A DNA stretch of 27,968 nucleotides from JBAJNN01 sp036881905 (GTDB lineage: Bacteria; Pseudomonadota; Alphaproteobacteria; Rhizobiales; Im1). The first letter of the stretch is position 1, and each line of letters begins with the position of its first letter. Under the pieces are notes generated by a model. It saw only the letters and a program-made list of their open reading frames with translations. It had not been told where the DNA came from and did not search any database. A program made the translations under genes and the position numbers. Of this stretch, positions 1-7,582 are shown piece by piece. The DNA lies in contig JBAJNN010000025.1 of assembly GCA_036881905.1 (NCBI GenBank), forward strand, positions 1 through 27,968, given 5' to 3'.

Positions 1-2
1 CA

Positions 3-122
3 AACCTGCCCGTGTGGATCCCCCTCTACAATTGGCATCGACCACACGGTGCAATAAAAGATCAAACCCCAATCAGTCGCCTCGGCCTAAACAAGGACAA
101 CCTATTGAGGCTCCACAGCTAG
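3..122 (+). CDS. IS481-family transposase, C-terminal end (cut by window edge)
   Basis: The frame starting at base 3 is open to a TAG at 120-122 and ends with the typical IS481 tail: YNWHRPHGAIKDQTPISRL, then GLNKDNLLRLHS. The YNxxRPH block is the end of the rve integrase core (DDE recombinase) and the PISRL block closes IS481 transposases. Only about 39 residues are visible; the rest lies outside the window, so whether the copy is intact cannot be judged. The stop codon sits at the junction with the GCATAATC repeat (TAG is formed from T120 plus the AG of the repeat edge), so the repeat abuts or has replaced the IS end. The identification rests on the conserved tail alone. Confidence 0.85.
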   Translation, partial: NLPVWIPLYNWHRPHGAIKDQTPISRLGLNKDNLLRLHS

Positions 123-287
123 AGCATACTCCGATCCGGAGAAGCGAGGATCGATCAAGATTATGCGGCTGTAAGAAGAGCATAATCCGAGCTTGCCGAG
201 CGAGAGCCGGGGACGAACCAAGATTATGTTTATAAAACAAAAAGATGGAGCGTGATTGCGATTCAATTTGAACGCAAATACCGCTCT
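121..287 (+). repeat. GCATAATC/GATTATGC repeat cluster, copy 1 (two hairpin units plus tail)
   Basis: Two units of about 50 bp (121-166 and 177-228) each open with AGAGCATA(A/C)TC and close with GATTATG. They are followed by a tail (229-287) of the form TTATAAAACAAAAAG...GATTCAATTTGAACGCAAATACCGCTCT. The same unit-plus-tail structure recurs at 26865-27088, and in inverted orientation at 21128-21230. Each unit can fold on its GCATAATC/GATTATGC arms. No coding potential is conserved between copies. It looks like a non-autonomous REP/MITE-like element; its mobilising enzyme is not visible here. Confidence 0.85.
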
Positions 288-299
288 GGAGCAGAATAA

Positions 300-504
300 A
301 TCCAGGGTGCGCCACAATTCCGAGATCGAGAACATAATTTCTGCGTCCGTGGGCTCAAACTGTGGGAAAGATTCGTCCGATGGCGCCGCGGACCGCGTCG
401 CGCCCTTTTGTGGCGGCGGCGCATAGGCAGTATTTGGGCCTGGCGAAAAGCTGCTCGATCGGGTTAAGGCCGAAGGAGCGCCCGGGCGGGAACGGAGTCT
501 TGAG
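300..504 (-). pseudogene. IS630-family transposase, C-terminal remnant
   Basis: The minus frame from 504 to the TGA at 355 contains GLNPIEQLFARPKYCL, matching the conserved SPDLNPIEQ-F-KLK block of IS630/Tc1-mariner transposases, including the last catalytic Glu of the DDE triad. This is followed by AVRGAIGRIF, resembling the usual helix after it. The typical ending (ECRNYF-GY) can be read further down, after the stop and in a shifted frame, as RRNYVLDLGIVA at about 305-345. The N-terminal two thirds are missing. This is a dead fragment; the repeat cluster at 121-287 lies just beyond its 3' end. Confidence 0.7.
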
Positions 505-597
505 CTGTCACAGAAAACGATGGCGAATGAGGGTTTGTCGCAAAAATGTTCTGAAAAACCGCCCGGACAGCCCCGCCTTAGGGTCAGGACCCATCAC

Positions 598-819
598 TAT
601 GATTGAAATGGCGCCTGAACCGGCAAAGAGATGAGAAGAAGAAACACGGATGGTCGATGGGGTTCCATCGACCGAGCGGTACGACTCAAGGCCAAGGTCG
701 CGGCTGTTTCGGCGAGCGAAGGATGTGGGCCATCGGCCCCAGGCGACTTTGTCGAAAAGGAGTTGAAAATGACGATATTTCCCGCGCTTTTTCTCCTCGT
801 ATCCCGGCCGATGGTCGCA
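598..819 (-). repeat. MITE-like element, copy B (inverted relative to copy A)
   Basis: Read on the minus strand this 222-bp stretch aligns end to end with 2059-2281 on the plus strand. It shares GACAAAGTCGCCTGGGG, a central hairpin (arms GGTCGATGG and CCATCGACC) and a terminal GGCGCCATT-ATCATA block, with roughly 70-75% identity by eye. Several reading frames stay similar between the copies, as expected from plain DNA homology rather than from selection on a protein. It lies between the IS630 remnant and the permease gene. The sharp terminal repeats seen in copy A are degraded here. Confidence 0.7.
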
Positions 820-850
820 CATCATTTCGACCAGATTAATGGGTCCCGCC

Positions 851-1777
851 TCACGCCACCAGGAGGAAGATAACCGGCATGGTCGCCGCGGCGGCGAGCG
901 TTTGCAGGGTCAAAATCTCAGCCATCAACACGGCGTCGCCGCCCCGCTGGCGGGCAAGGAGATAAGCGCCGCCGCCTGCGGGCACGGATAAGGCGATCAT
1001 AACCGCCAACAAAGCTTCATGGACAAGCCCGGTGATCATGGCGAAACTGAAGCCGAAAGCCGGCATGACCAAGAGTCTTAAGGTTGTCGCGATCATCAGC
1101 GCCGGTCCGGGGCGGCGCAGGGTGCGAGGCTCAAGCCTGGCGCCGAAACAGACAATGCCGACAGGCAGCGCGGCGGCGCCGAGCATCTCAAGCGTCGATG
1201 AGACGACTTCGGGCAATGTCGAACCGGTCACGTTGAGACCAAGACCAACCAGGGTTGACCAGATGAACGGGTTGCCAATGAGATCAAGCAGGAGTTTACC
1301 GGCGCTCGGGGCCTGCCCGCCGACGAAACGGGAAAGGGCAAAAACGCAGGCAAGGTTAACGAGCGGGTTGACCACCACAAACGCAACGGCAATCAGCGAG
1401 ATGCCGTCGGGACCAAGGAGTTTGCCGGCAATGGCCAGCGCCACAAAGCTGTTCCAGCGCACGGCGCCCTGAAACACCGAGGTGAATCGCGCCCCCTCGA
1501 TGCCGAGGACAGAGTGCAGAACCGGTCTTAAGGCCAGCAGAACTCCGGCCATGACCAGAATGGACAGGACAAGCACGACGCTCATGTGGACAGTGGGCAG
1601 GGTTTTGAAGTCGGTCTGCGCCACCGTGGAGATGATCATTGCCGGAAACAGCAGAAAATAGGCGATTCGTTCGACGCCGCGCCACTGCTCGCCGGTGATG
1701 ATGCCCAGGCGCGCCACGACATGACCGGCGGCAATGATCAGGAGAACGGGCAAAAGGGCGTCGAGGATTGCGCTCAT
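851..1777 (-). CDS. AEC-family (auxin efflux carrier-like) permease
   Basis: The intact 308-residue integral membrane protein has about ten hydrophobic segments in two halves, opening with LLPVLLIIAAGHVVARLGII and then a FLLFPAMIISTVAQ segment typical of AEC/MleP-type transporters. The second half includes LPEVVSSTLEMLGAAALPVGIVCFG, the conserved region around the second half-site. Members export or import organic acids such as malate, or auxin-like acids; the substrate cannot be assigned here. The usual family length is 300-320 residues, so the gene looks complete. The ATG at 1777 has only a weak upstream purine stretch. It stands alone, between two inverted copies of a MITE-like element (598-819 and 2032-2291). 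Confidence 0.85.
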   Translation of the reverse strand: MSAILDALLPVLLIIAAGHVVARLGIITGEQWRGVERIAYFLLFPAMIISTVAQTDFKTLPTVHMSVVLVLSILVMAGVLLALRPVLHSVLGIEGARFTSVFQGAVRWNSFVALAIAGKLLGPDGISLIAVAFVVVNPLVNLACVFALSRFVGGQAPSAGKLLLDLIGNPFIWSTLVGLGLNVTGSTLPEVVSSTLEMLGAAALPVGIVCFGARLEPRTLRRPGPALMIATTLRLLVMPAFGFSFAMITGLVHEALLAVMIALSVPAGGGAYLLARQRGGDAVLMAEILTLQTLAAAATMPVIFLLVA

Positions 1778-2031
1778 AGGGAGGGCTTTCGGGGCTTTGG
1801 CCGCTTGTTTGAGGACGGTGGCGACGCTATGCGGATGGGCACTTGTAAAAACTTCAGGTCTGGCGCTATTGGCGGCGTTGCCGGTGTCTTTTTAAGAGAC
1901 TCATGGCCATATCGAGTTAAATTGACGTCTTAAAAACCCCGTCTCCTCATACCGCGTCCAAAGTTGAGGTTTTTAAAGATGTCCAGAGGGGACGGATGAT
2001 CGGCCCCCTCCCCCCGCGAGGTGAGGATCGG
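1778..2031. other. Intergenic stretch upstream of the permease
   Basis: No gene is supported here. Near 1927-1977 there is an imperfect inverted repeat (TCTTAAAAACC against GGTTTTTAAAGA) separated by about 30 bp. It might belong to the permease promoter region, but no convincing -35/-10 pair was found. Confidence 0.3.
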
Positions 2032-2291
2032 GAGCTCTTCATATGGCCGAAATGGCGTTGCGACCGTCGCACTGAACCGAGGCGGCGAGCCTACAGGAAA
2101 TGTCCATTATTTTCAAGCCGTTCGCGACAAAGTCGCCTGGGGTCGATGGCGCGTCAGTCTTATGGACGCCGAAACGGCTTACGATTTGGGCCTTCGGTCG
2201 AACCGCTCGATCGGTGGGGTTCCATCGACCATCGCGCGTGTCCTTCATCTCCTTGCCGCTTCCGGCGCCATTGCGATCATATGAAGAGCTC
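2032..2291 (+). repeat. MITE-like element, copy A, with 14-bp terminal inverted repeats
   Basis: The 260-bp segment begins with GAGCTCTTCATATG (2032-2045) and ends with its exact reverse complement (2278-2291). The inverted match continues inward with mismatches (GCCGAAATGGCG at the left end against ATCGCAATGGCG on the opposite strand of the right end). The interior aligns with copy B at 598-819. It has no credible gene of its own. The structure is that of a miniature inverted-repeat transposable element; which IS family could move it is unknown, although an IS630 remnant lies next to copy B. Confidence 0.75.
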
Positions 2292-2495
2292 GCGACCCTT
2301 TTTCCGTATTTCTCGGAAGGGACCGCCCCCGCCCGCCTTGGGCAAACCCATGCAACGGCTTTGTTGCCCGCCTCGATTGAGCGCATGGGGATGCAAGCCG
2401 CTGAACGAAGCATCCCGCAGGGGCCCCCGCGCCCGACCCCGCAATCCAGCGGAGACATGGCGCTTGCGGCTGCGACCAGAAGTTATCCGTTTTGG

Positions 2496-3428
2496 TCAAG
2501 GCGTGGTTTCCGTCCATTTCCGGTCGTCTCGGATCAGGGCGTTGGCGAGGATCAGGAGCTTGCGCATAACGGCAGTGATCGCGACCTTGGCGGGTTTTCC
2601 GGCGTTGCAGAGCGCCTGGTAGGTCTGGCCGAGCTGCGCGTTGTGGCGGACGGCGACGAGCGCCGGCATGGAGAGCGCTCGGCGCAATCCGCGGCGCCCG
2701 CCGCCGATCCGCGACTGGCCCTTCCACTTGCCCGACTCGCGGGTGATCGGAGCGAGCCCGGCGAGGCTGGCCGCTTCCTTGCCATCCATCGTGCCCAGCT
2801 CCGGCATCTCCACGATCATAGCAATCGCTGCAACGGGACCGATACCGGGAATGGACAGCAGGATCCCGAAGCGATGGGCGAGTCCCGGCTCCTCCGCGAC
2901 AAGGCGGTGAAGCTCGGCGTCGATCTGCTCGATCTGCCTGTCGACCTGCCTGAGGCGTGCGCGCAGCTGCGACAGGACGACCTTGTTGCGCGCAGCCCGC
3001 AGGCGATTCCGGCAGGCCGTGCGGTCCTTGATCAGGGCGAGGCGGGCGATGTGCAACTCCCTGATTCCGTGCATGCTGTCGCTGCGAACCGGTGTGGCCT
3101 CGAGGTCGAGCACCGCGCCGATCCGCGCCAGCATGGCGGCATCGACGCGATCGGTCTTGGCGCCGTAGCCGGCAGCCTGCGCGAACCGGCGCGCGCGGCC
3201 GGGGTTGACCTTGACCAGCGCATGGCCTGCGACATCCAGCACGCCCTCCATGTCGCGGTGATAGCGCCCCGTCGCCTCGTAGACGATGCGGACGGGCGTC
3301 TTGCCGATCCAGCGGCGCAGGGCTGCGAGGCCCGCCTTGTCGTTGCCGAACCGGGCATGCCTGCCGTCGGACTGGCGATGGATGTCGAGCGTGTCTTTGG
3401 ACATGTCGATCCCGATGGCCTCAAACAT
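2496..3428 (-). CDS. IS110-family transposase (DEDD recombinase)
   Basis: The 310-residue protein starts MFEAIGIDMSKDTLDIH. The RuvC-like DEDD domain is visible: D8, E51 (VYEATGRYH), D93 and D96 (KTDRVDAAM). A central helical linker (about 125-190) follows, then the C-terminal Transposase_20 domain starting at IPGIGPVAAIA and including GLAPITRESGKWKGQ, where the catalytic Ser of IS110 enzymes lies. The frame extends 18 codons further upstream, but the ATG at 3428 gives the canonical family N-terminus. Length matches the family (about 300-340), so it appears intact. IS110 elements lack clear terminal repeats, and the ends could not be fixed. A 495-codon open frame on the opposite strand is a shadow of this gene. 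Confidence 0.93.
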   Translation of the reverse strand: MFEAIGIDMSKDTLDIHRQSDGRHARFGNDKAGLAALRRWIGKTPVRIVYEATGRYHRDMEGVLDVAGHALVKVNPGRARRFAQAAGYGAKTDRVDAAMLARIGAVLDLEATPVRSDSMHGIRELHIARLALIKDRTACRNRLRAARNKVVLSQLRARLRQVDRQIEQIDAELHRLVAEEPGLAHRFGILLSIPGIGPVAAIAMIVEMPELGTMDGKEAASLAGLAPITRESGKWKGQSRIGGGRRGLRRALSMPALVAVRHNAQLGQTYQALCNAGKPAKVAITAVMRKLLILANALIRDDRKWTETTP

Positions 3429-3620
3429 TGCCTTTCGTCTCCTGTGCTTGTCGTACGGGGCAATGCATGCCGCATCCCCCACCTATCCGTTCAGGACATG
3501 CGAAAGGCGGGGGCGATCCAACTTCTGACCGGTCCTGGGAACCACCATCCTTTCGACCCGTCCCCCGCCGCTCTCCGGCATGTGTGAGGTGCTGGAGAGC
3601 GGCTCCCGTATCGCACAGGA
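3429..3620 (-). ncRNA. Candidate IS110 bridge RNA in the non-coding flank
   Basis: IS110-group elements are known to encode a structured bridge RNA in the non-coding end upstream of the recombinase. The roughly 190 bp upstream of this transposase are non-coding and rich in pairing. There is a perfect 9-bp stem (CCGCTCTCC at 3568-3576 with GGAGAGCGG at 3594-3602, 17-nt loop). A longer-range 8-bp stem pairs GGCGGGGG (3506-3513) with CCCCCGCC (3562-3569). These pairings are seen in the sequence; the bridge-RNA role is inferred from the family, and the boundaries are approximate. Confidence 0.4.
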
Positions 3621-3785
3621 GCCGGGGATATTCTTAAGACAACCATTCGCTTCCAGCCTTGGCGGCTTAACGCCGGCGAAATACGCCAACCGGTCGAAAA
3701 AGGACCGCAAGCGCACCATGAGGCGCCCTGAAAACGAGGAGTCCAAGAAGAGCAGGTCAAGCCAGGTCCCGCCGGACGCGACCAT
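3483..3785 (-). CDS. Small hypothetical ORF coupled to the CHAP gene, probably cut by IS110
   Basis: Its ATG at 3785 overlaps the stop of the CHAP gene in a TGATG arrangement, which usually means translational coupling. The first 50 residues look protein-like (WLDLLFLDSSFSGRLMVRL, then a helix-like FFDRLAYFAGVKPPRLEA). From about 3640 downward the frame enters the IS110 flank, so the original gene was probably interrupted there. I do not recognise a family. The remaining part may equally be a chance frame. Confidence 0.3.
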   Translation of the reverse strand: MVASGGTWLDLLFLDSSFSGRLMVRLRSFFDRLAYFAGVKPPRLEANGCLKNIPGSCAIREPLSSTSHMPESGGGRVERMVVPRTGQKLDRPRLSHVLNG

Positions 3786-4717
3786 CACCCGGTCTCGGGA
3801 ATTTCAACGAACTCGATGTTTTCGCGAATATCCCTGACCCTTCTGAATACGCCGATCCCGGCGCTCGATCCCAACATATTGGTATTGCCTTCCACCGTTA
3901 GAATCCGGTCTTGATACGCCGCGGTCACTATCCCGGTATGATGGGCTTCGTTATTGGAGAATATGACCATGAAAAAGTCTCCGGGCTTCGGGCTGTATTT
4001 CTCGCCTTTTATATCCTCCAACGTCTTTAATGTCCCACGGTCTCGCGCATCTTGACGAACCTGCTCCACGGTAAAGGACGGCTTCATGAATTGCGTGAAT
4101 TGTAAACCGAGATCGAAGGCCGCGCTGTCGAAAGCAGTTTGAGCAAACCCCATGCACCAGGCCCATGGCTGTCCCGAATGTCCGTCCATAAAGCTTCTGA
4201 CCCATGGGCCTTGGTTATTCGGTATCTCGTAAGGTCGCCAAGAGTCGAATTGCAGCGCGTATGCCGATACCCGCCTGGCCAGCTTGTCGCCGAACTGCGG
4301 ATAACAGCCAGCCTCAAAGGCGCGGCGCATCGGCTGCGTCATATTATTCCACAAAACGGTCAGCGACTCCTTCAGCCTTCCCAAATCAGCGCTTTCGATG
4401 GCGATTTCACCATTGGCGAATCTAAGCCCCATTTCGCCGAAATCGCTACCCGGGTGAGGCTCTCCCTTCCGCCAAAAAGTCAGAAAGGCTTCGGCCGCCC
4501 TGCAGGTTCTGCGGCCAAACACTTTGGGTTGAAACGCCACGCGAGCATATGTCTTGTCTTCATCGGGAACAATGAACTCTCCCGAATAAACGATCCATAG
4601 CTCCAGCCACTCGGTGACGGTGTTCACAAAACGCTTTTCAAAGGCGTCGTCGGCGCCGATCAAAAGCCTGTCGAAATCGAAAATCAGCTCGTCTTGAAAC
4701 GCGGTTTTCAAACGCAT
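3785..4717 (-). CDS. CHAP-like (NlpC/P60 superfamily) domain protein
   Basis: The 310-residue protein starts MRLKTAFQDE at 4717. An AGAGAGG Shine-Dalgarno is 8 nt upstream, whereas the ATG at 4723 is too close to it. The frame stays open about 110 codons further upstream, but that part has no protein character and contains two hairpins. Residues 1-150 match no family I recognise. Residues about 160-310 resemble a CHAP cysteine amidase/peptidase: C188 in WAWCMGFAQ, PKPGDFFMVIF as the PGD strand, H259/H260 in HHTGIV, and EGNTN (276-280). Such domains cleave peptidoglycan cross-links or glutathionylspermidine-type amides. No signal peptide is seen, so a secreted wall hydrolase is doubtful. The stop overlaps the next ATG. 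Confidence 0.7.
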   Translation of the reverse strand: MRLKTAFQDELIFDFDRLLIGADDAFEKRFVNTVTEWLELWIVYSGEFIVPDEDKTYARVAFQPKVFGRRTCRAAEAFLTFWRKGEPHPGSDFGEMGLRFANGEIAIESADLGRLKESLTVLWNNMTQPMRRAFEAGCYPQFGDKLARRVSAYALQFDSWRPYEIPNNQGPWVRSFMDGHSGQPWAWCMGFAQTAFDSAAFDLGLQFTQFMKPSFTVEQVRQDARDRGTLKTLEDIKGEKYSPKPGDFFMVIFSNNEAHHTGIVTAAYQDRILTVEGNTNMLGSSAGIGVFRRVRDIRENIEFVEIPETG

Positions 4718-4739
4718 CGTCATGACCTCTCTGGTTGGG

Positions 4740-4797
4740 CGCTTGTAAAACAAGCGTGGGAGACACTCACATCGACGATCGAGCCGGCGGCTCGATC
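4740..4797 (-). promoter_or_regulatory. Two perfect hairpins in the CHAP gene leader
   Basis: On the minus strand upstream of the CHAP start lie two perfect inverted repeats: arms GATCGAGCC/GGCTCGATC (9 bp, 3-nt loop, 4777-4797) and CGCTTGT/ACAAGCG (7 bp, 3-nt loop, 4740-4756). The second ends about 12 nt before the Shine-Dalgarno, so it could affect translation or mark a dimeric operator. Neither is followed by a T run in the minus direction, which argues against a terminator. Confidence 0.5.
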
Positions 4798-5009
4798 CGG
4801 GCCGGTGCGACGATCGGCCGTCGTAAACGTCACGGGATCGAAACCTGACCACGCGCCATAAACGAAACGGTATCGCCCACCATAGCCCCCGCGGGCGACA
4901 GGGGGATAAGTCGGCTCTGTCCGCGCGGGCGCTCGCCGCGTTCAATATTTCCGGGATCGACACAGGGCCGGCGTTCCCGCGGCCGGCGAGGGATGGGCGT
5001 TCACCTCGG

Positions 5010-6198
5010 GCCAGGTCGAAAATTCCGGTTCCGGAACCGGGCGGCGGCATAGGGCATGAGGGGGGATCTCCGTCACTCTGCGCGCGGCGAGCGCGGCGAC
5101 GAGTTCGGCGGGTGGCGGCGGATTGTCAGGCCGGGATGGCCGTGACCGAAGGCGTAGATGACATCCATGTGCTCGCGGCGAGCGGGCGATGACCGCCAGG
5201 CCGTCCGGCAGCGACGGTCGGAAGCCCAGCCATCGGGTTCCGCCTTCTCTCTGCAGTCCGGGCAGGAAATCCGCGGCTTTGTTCAGAAGAATTCGCCCGC
5301 GCCGATCATCGGGCGGCAACTTCAGCCCGCCAAGCTCAACTGTGCCGCCGACCCGGACGCCGTCGCCGATTCTGGAGACAACGAAACCATGGCCGCCCGA
5401 AGGTAAGATGGGTTCCGACATCAATGCCGCCCAAGGGAAGCGTGGTCGTGTAGCCGCGCTCGGTCTCAAGGGGAATCCTCTCGCCAGGCGCGCAGGCCGG
5501 ATGCCGCGACCAGGCTCCGGCGGCGACACCGACTCGCGACACCATCGCCGATTGTTGGGAACAAAGCCCGAAAAGCGAGACCGTTATCGACATGATCGCC
5601 TGAAACGATGGGGGCGGGGGCCATTTTCACCTTCCCTCGCGCGCGCTCGAAGGTCACCTTAAACCCGATCCGCCTTTTCGCCGCCGATTCCGGTCACCAT
5701 GATGAAGCCGCCTCTCCTGTCCACGCCCCAGGGACCGTCAACAGTTGAGGCTAGGGCGCGCCCGCGCCGCGACGGAAGCCTTGAAGCGGTCCGGCCGACT
5801 CGGCCTGCCAGACGCGCAGCAGCCACGGCGCGATTTTCAGCGCATAGGCCGGGCGGATCGACAGAGGTCCGAGCGGATCGAACAGCCATTTCAGTGCCTT
5901 ACATATAACCCCCGGAGCGGCCAGAGGTTCAATGTCGCCATAGGCGAATGCGGCCGGCATTGGCGCGCGAAGCTTCAGCCGCGACGCCGCCCGGAAGCTC
6001 ACATTCGATTCCGTGCTCGCGACGCAGATTCCATGAGGGCAAGCCGGCCCGGTCTTCACGCTCGCCTTCAAGAAGCCGAAGCTGGCCTTCGCGGCGCCCC
6101 ACCCTCTCGCCTGCGACCGAGACGATCGGCCGTTCCGGAGCGGGGCGCGCCCGCGCCATCACCATGCCCGCGCCGGCGACACCGACTCGCGACGCCAT
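5010..6198 (-). pseudogene. DadA-like FAD-dependent D-amino-acid (D-hydroxyproline) dehydrogenase, decayed
   Basis: Pieces of a DadA/HypO-type flavoprotein appear in order but in different minus-strand frames. They are SRVGVAGAGMV (FAD GxGxxG, about 6198-6160); FAYGDIEPLAAPGVI and WLFDPLGPLSIRPAYALKI (about 5960-5830); VAAGAWSR and GERIPLETERGY (about 5520-5460); VGGTVELGGL (about 5330); GGTRWLGFRPSLPDGLAVI (about 5240-5190); and DVIYAFGHGHPGLT (about 5155-5115). At least four frameshifts separate them, and a 145-bp segment is duplicated inside. In hydroxyproline catabolism such an enzyme oxidises cis-4-hydroxy-D-proline, which fits the epimerase and deaminase pseudogenes next to it. It cannot be functional. 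The family is certain; the substrate comes from context. Confidence 0.85.
5521..5665 (-). repeat. 145-bp direct repeat, copy 1 (inside the DadA pseudogene)
   Basis: Bases 5521-5665 match 6174-6318 with only two differences (5541 and 5580, each A against G in the other copy). The offset is exactly 653 bp. Here the copy is joined to the middle/C-terminal half of the dehydrogenase at its VAAGAW motif. Confidence 0.95.
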
Positions 6199-6318
6199 CG
6201 CCGATTGTTGGGAACAAAGCCCGAAAAGCGAGGCCGTTATCGACATGATCGCCTGAAACGATGGGGGCGGGGGCCATTTTCACCTTCCCTCGCGCGCGCT
6301 CGAAGGTCACCTTAAACC
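6174..6318 (-). repeat. 145-bp direct repeat, copy 2 (at the start of the DadA pseudogene)
   Basis: This is the partner of 5521-5665 (two mismatches). It covers the region around the likely ATG (6198) of the dehydrogenase and the sequence just upstream of it, so it is probably the original copy. Its left edge lies in the codons for the FAD GAG motif. Confidence 0.95.
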
Positions 6319-6355
6319 TCGCTTCAGGTCCTGCAAATCATGATGGTTGTCCCCC

Positions 6356-6557
6356 TCCCCCGATTTGGCAAGCGACGCCGAACCGTGCCGCACATGTGTC
6401 CCGATTTGCGACATGTTCGTCCGAATGTGCCGCACATGTGTTCGGGCATAGTTGCTTCCCCTTCCCCCGATTTGGCAAGCGACGCCGAACCGTGCCGCAC
6501 ATGTGTCCCGATTTGCGACATGTTCGTTCGAATGTACCGCACATGTGTTCGGGCATA
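6356..6557. repeat. Tandem repeat, two 95-bp copies with a 107-bp period
   Basis: Bases 6356-6450 recur at 6463-6557 with few mismatches. Inside each copy CCGCACATGTGT occurs twice (6388, 6430, 6495, 6537), and each contains the palindrome ACATGT. It lies between the dehydrogenase and epimerase pseudogenes of the hydroxyproline operon. All frames here are low-complexity artefacts of the repeat, and no gene is supported. Confidence 0.9.
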
Positions 6558-6656
6558 TCGGTCTTAAGACGACACATCCGTTGCAATGCGGCGTCAAGGG
6601 CTTAATGCCGCTTTTACAGTGGTGGATTGGCGAGGGGACACCGAAAGCCCAAGACC

Positions 6657-7582
6657 TCACGGGCCGATCCCATGCTTGAACGGGTCGCGCGGGTCGAACA
6701 TCAGCTCAGACCGCGCGATCACGGGGGCCTGACCGGTGATCGGCGGCAATCACCCCGCCGGTCGGCCCCTTGCGATAGGACAGACGATAGCGACCGCCGA
6801 TCACGCTTTCCCACACAATCTCCTCGCCCTTGCCGAGCCCGCCATCGGCGGCGAGACAGACGAACCGGGTGGAACTGCCGGCGCCGCGGAGTGAACAATC
6901 ATAGGCGTTGTCCGGACACAGGACAAAGTTGCGGCCATGCGCCCCGTCGCCGGCCGCGGGCCCGCAGAAGATCACGTGGTCGATCGGTGCTCCGTCATCG
7001 CCGGTTATGCCGTCGGCTTCGAGCCTTTCGCGCACCGCGACGGTCGCGTCGGTCAACCGCCGCAGATTGTCCGGCGTCACCGCGATCGGAGTTGGCTCGA
7101 CAATAAAAAACCAGTTGCCGCCATAAGCGACATCGCCGAAAATCGTTCCCAGGCCCTCGATCTCAATCGGGACAGCCTGTGGCGCGCGATAGCTTTCGAC
7201 ATTGGCCATGGTCATTGTATTGGCGTCTCTCACCTCGATGTTCACCACGCTGGCCGGGGTTTCGATTCTGTGGTCGCCAAGGCCGATACGACCGGTATGC
7301 ATGAGCGTTGCCGCCAGCCCGATGGTGCCCGACCCGCACATGCCAAGTACTTTTTCGGCATTGAAATAGATTGCGCCAGCGGTACAATCCGGGTCGGTCG
7401 GCTCGACCAAAAGAGCGCCCACCATGGCCACGCGGTTCGAGCATGATGGAGCGACAAAAATCGCGATATCCGCTGGCAAGCCTTGCGGCGCGTTCCGCCA
7501 ACGGCCCCGATCCGAGATCGGGCGTGCCACCGAGGATCGCCCGCGTCGGTTCCTCACCGGTGTGGCTGTCGATCATAGGCAT
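6657..7582 (-). pseudogene. 4-hydroxyproline epimerase (proline racemase family), frameshifted
   Basis: The start is MPMIDSHTGEEPTRAIL at 7582, then LASGYRDFCRSIMLEPRGH. Near 7430 the frame shifts to MVGALLVEPTDPDCTAGAI, GMCGSGTIGLAATL (first catalytic Cys kept), DVAYGGNWFF and so on. Near 6750 it shifts again to give the normal family ending (VIPPITGQ, then LMFDPRDPFKHGIGP) and a TGA at 6657-6659. The total span suits the usual 310-335 residues. Besides the two frameshifts, the second catalytic Cys site, normally PCGTG, reads LRGAG, so that Cys is gone. The enzyme would interconvert trans-4-hydroxy-L-proline and cis-4-hydroxy-D-proline. Its ATG overlaps the stop of the upstream deaminase gene, showing that they once formed an operon. 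Confidence 0.88.

Noticed and set aside
2100..3587. 495-codon plus-strand open frame
   Set aside because: It is antisense to the IS110 transposase; a GC-rich frame artefact.
4724..5050. N-terminal extension of the CHAP gene (about 110 codons)
   Set aside because: Arg-rich with no protein character, contains two perfect hairpins, and the well-placed Shine-Dalgarno supports the start at 4717.
6307..6660. Cys/His-rich minus-strand frames over the 107-bp tandem repeat
   Set aside because: The apparent CAAH and HVRH motifs come from repeating the same nucleotides in several frames; no start or conserved ending.
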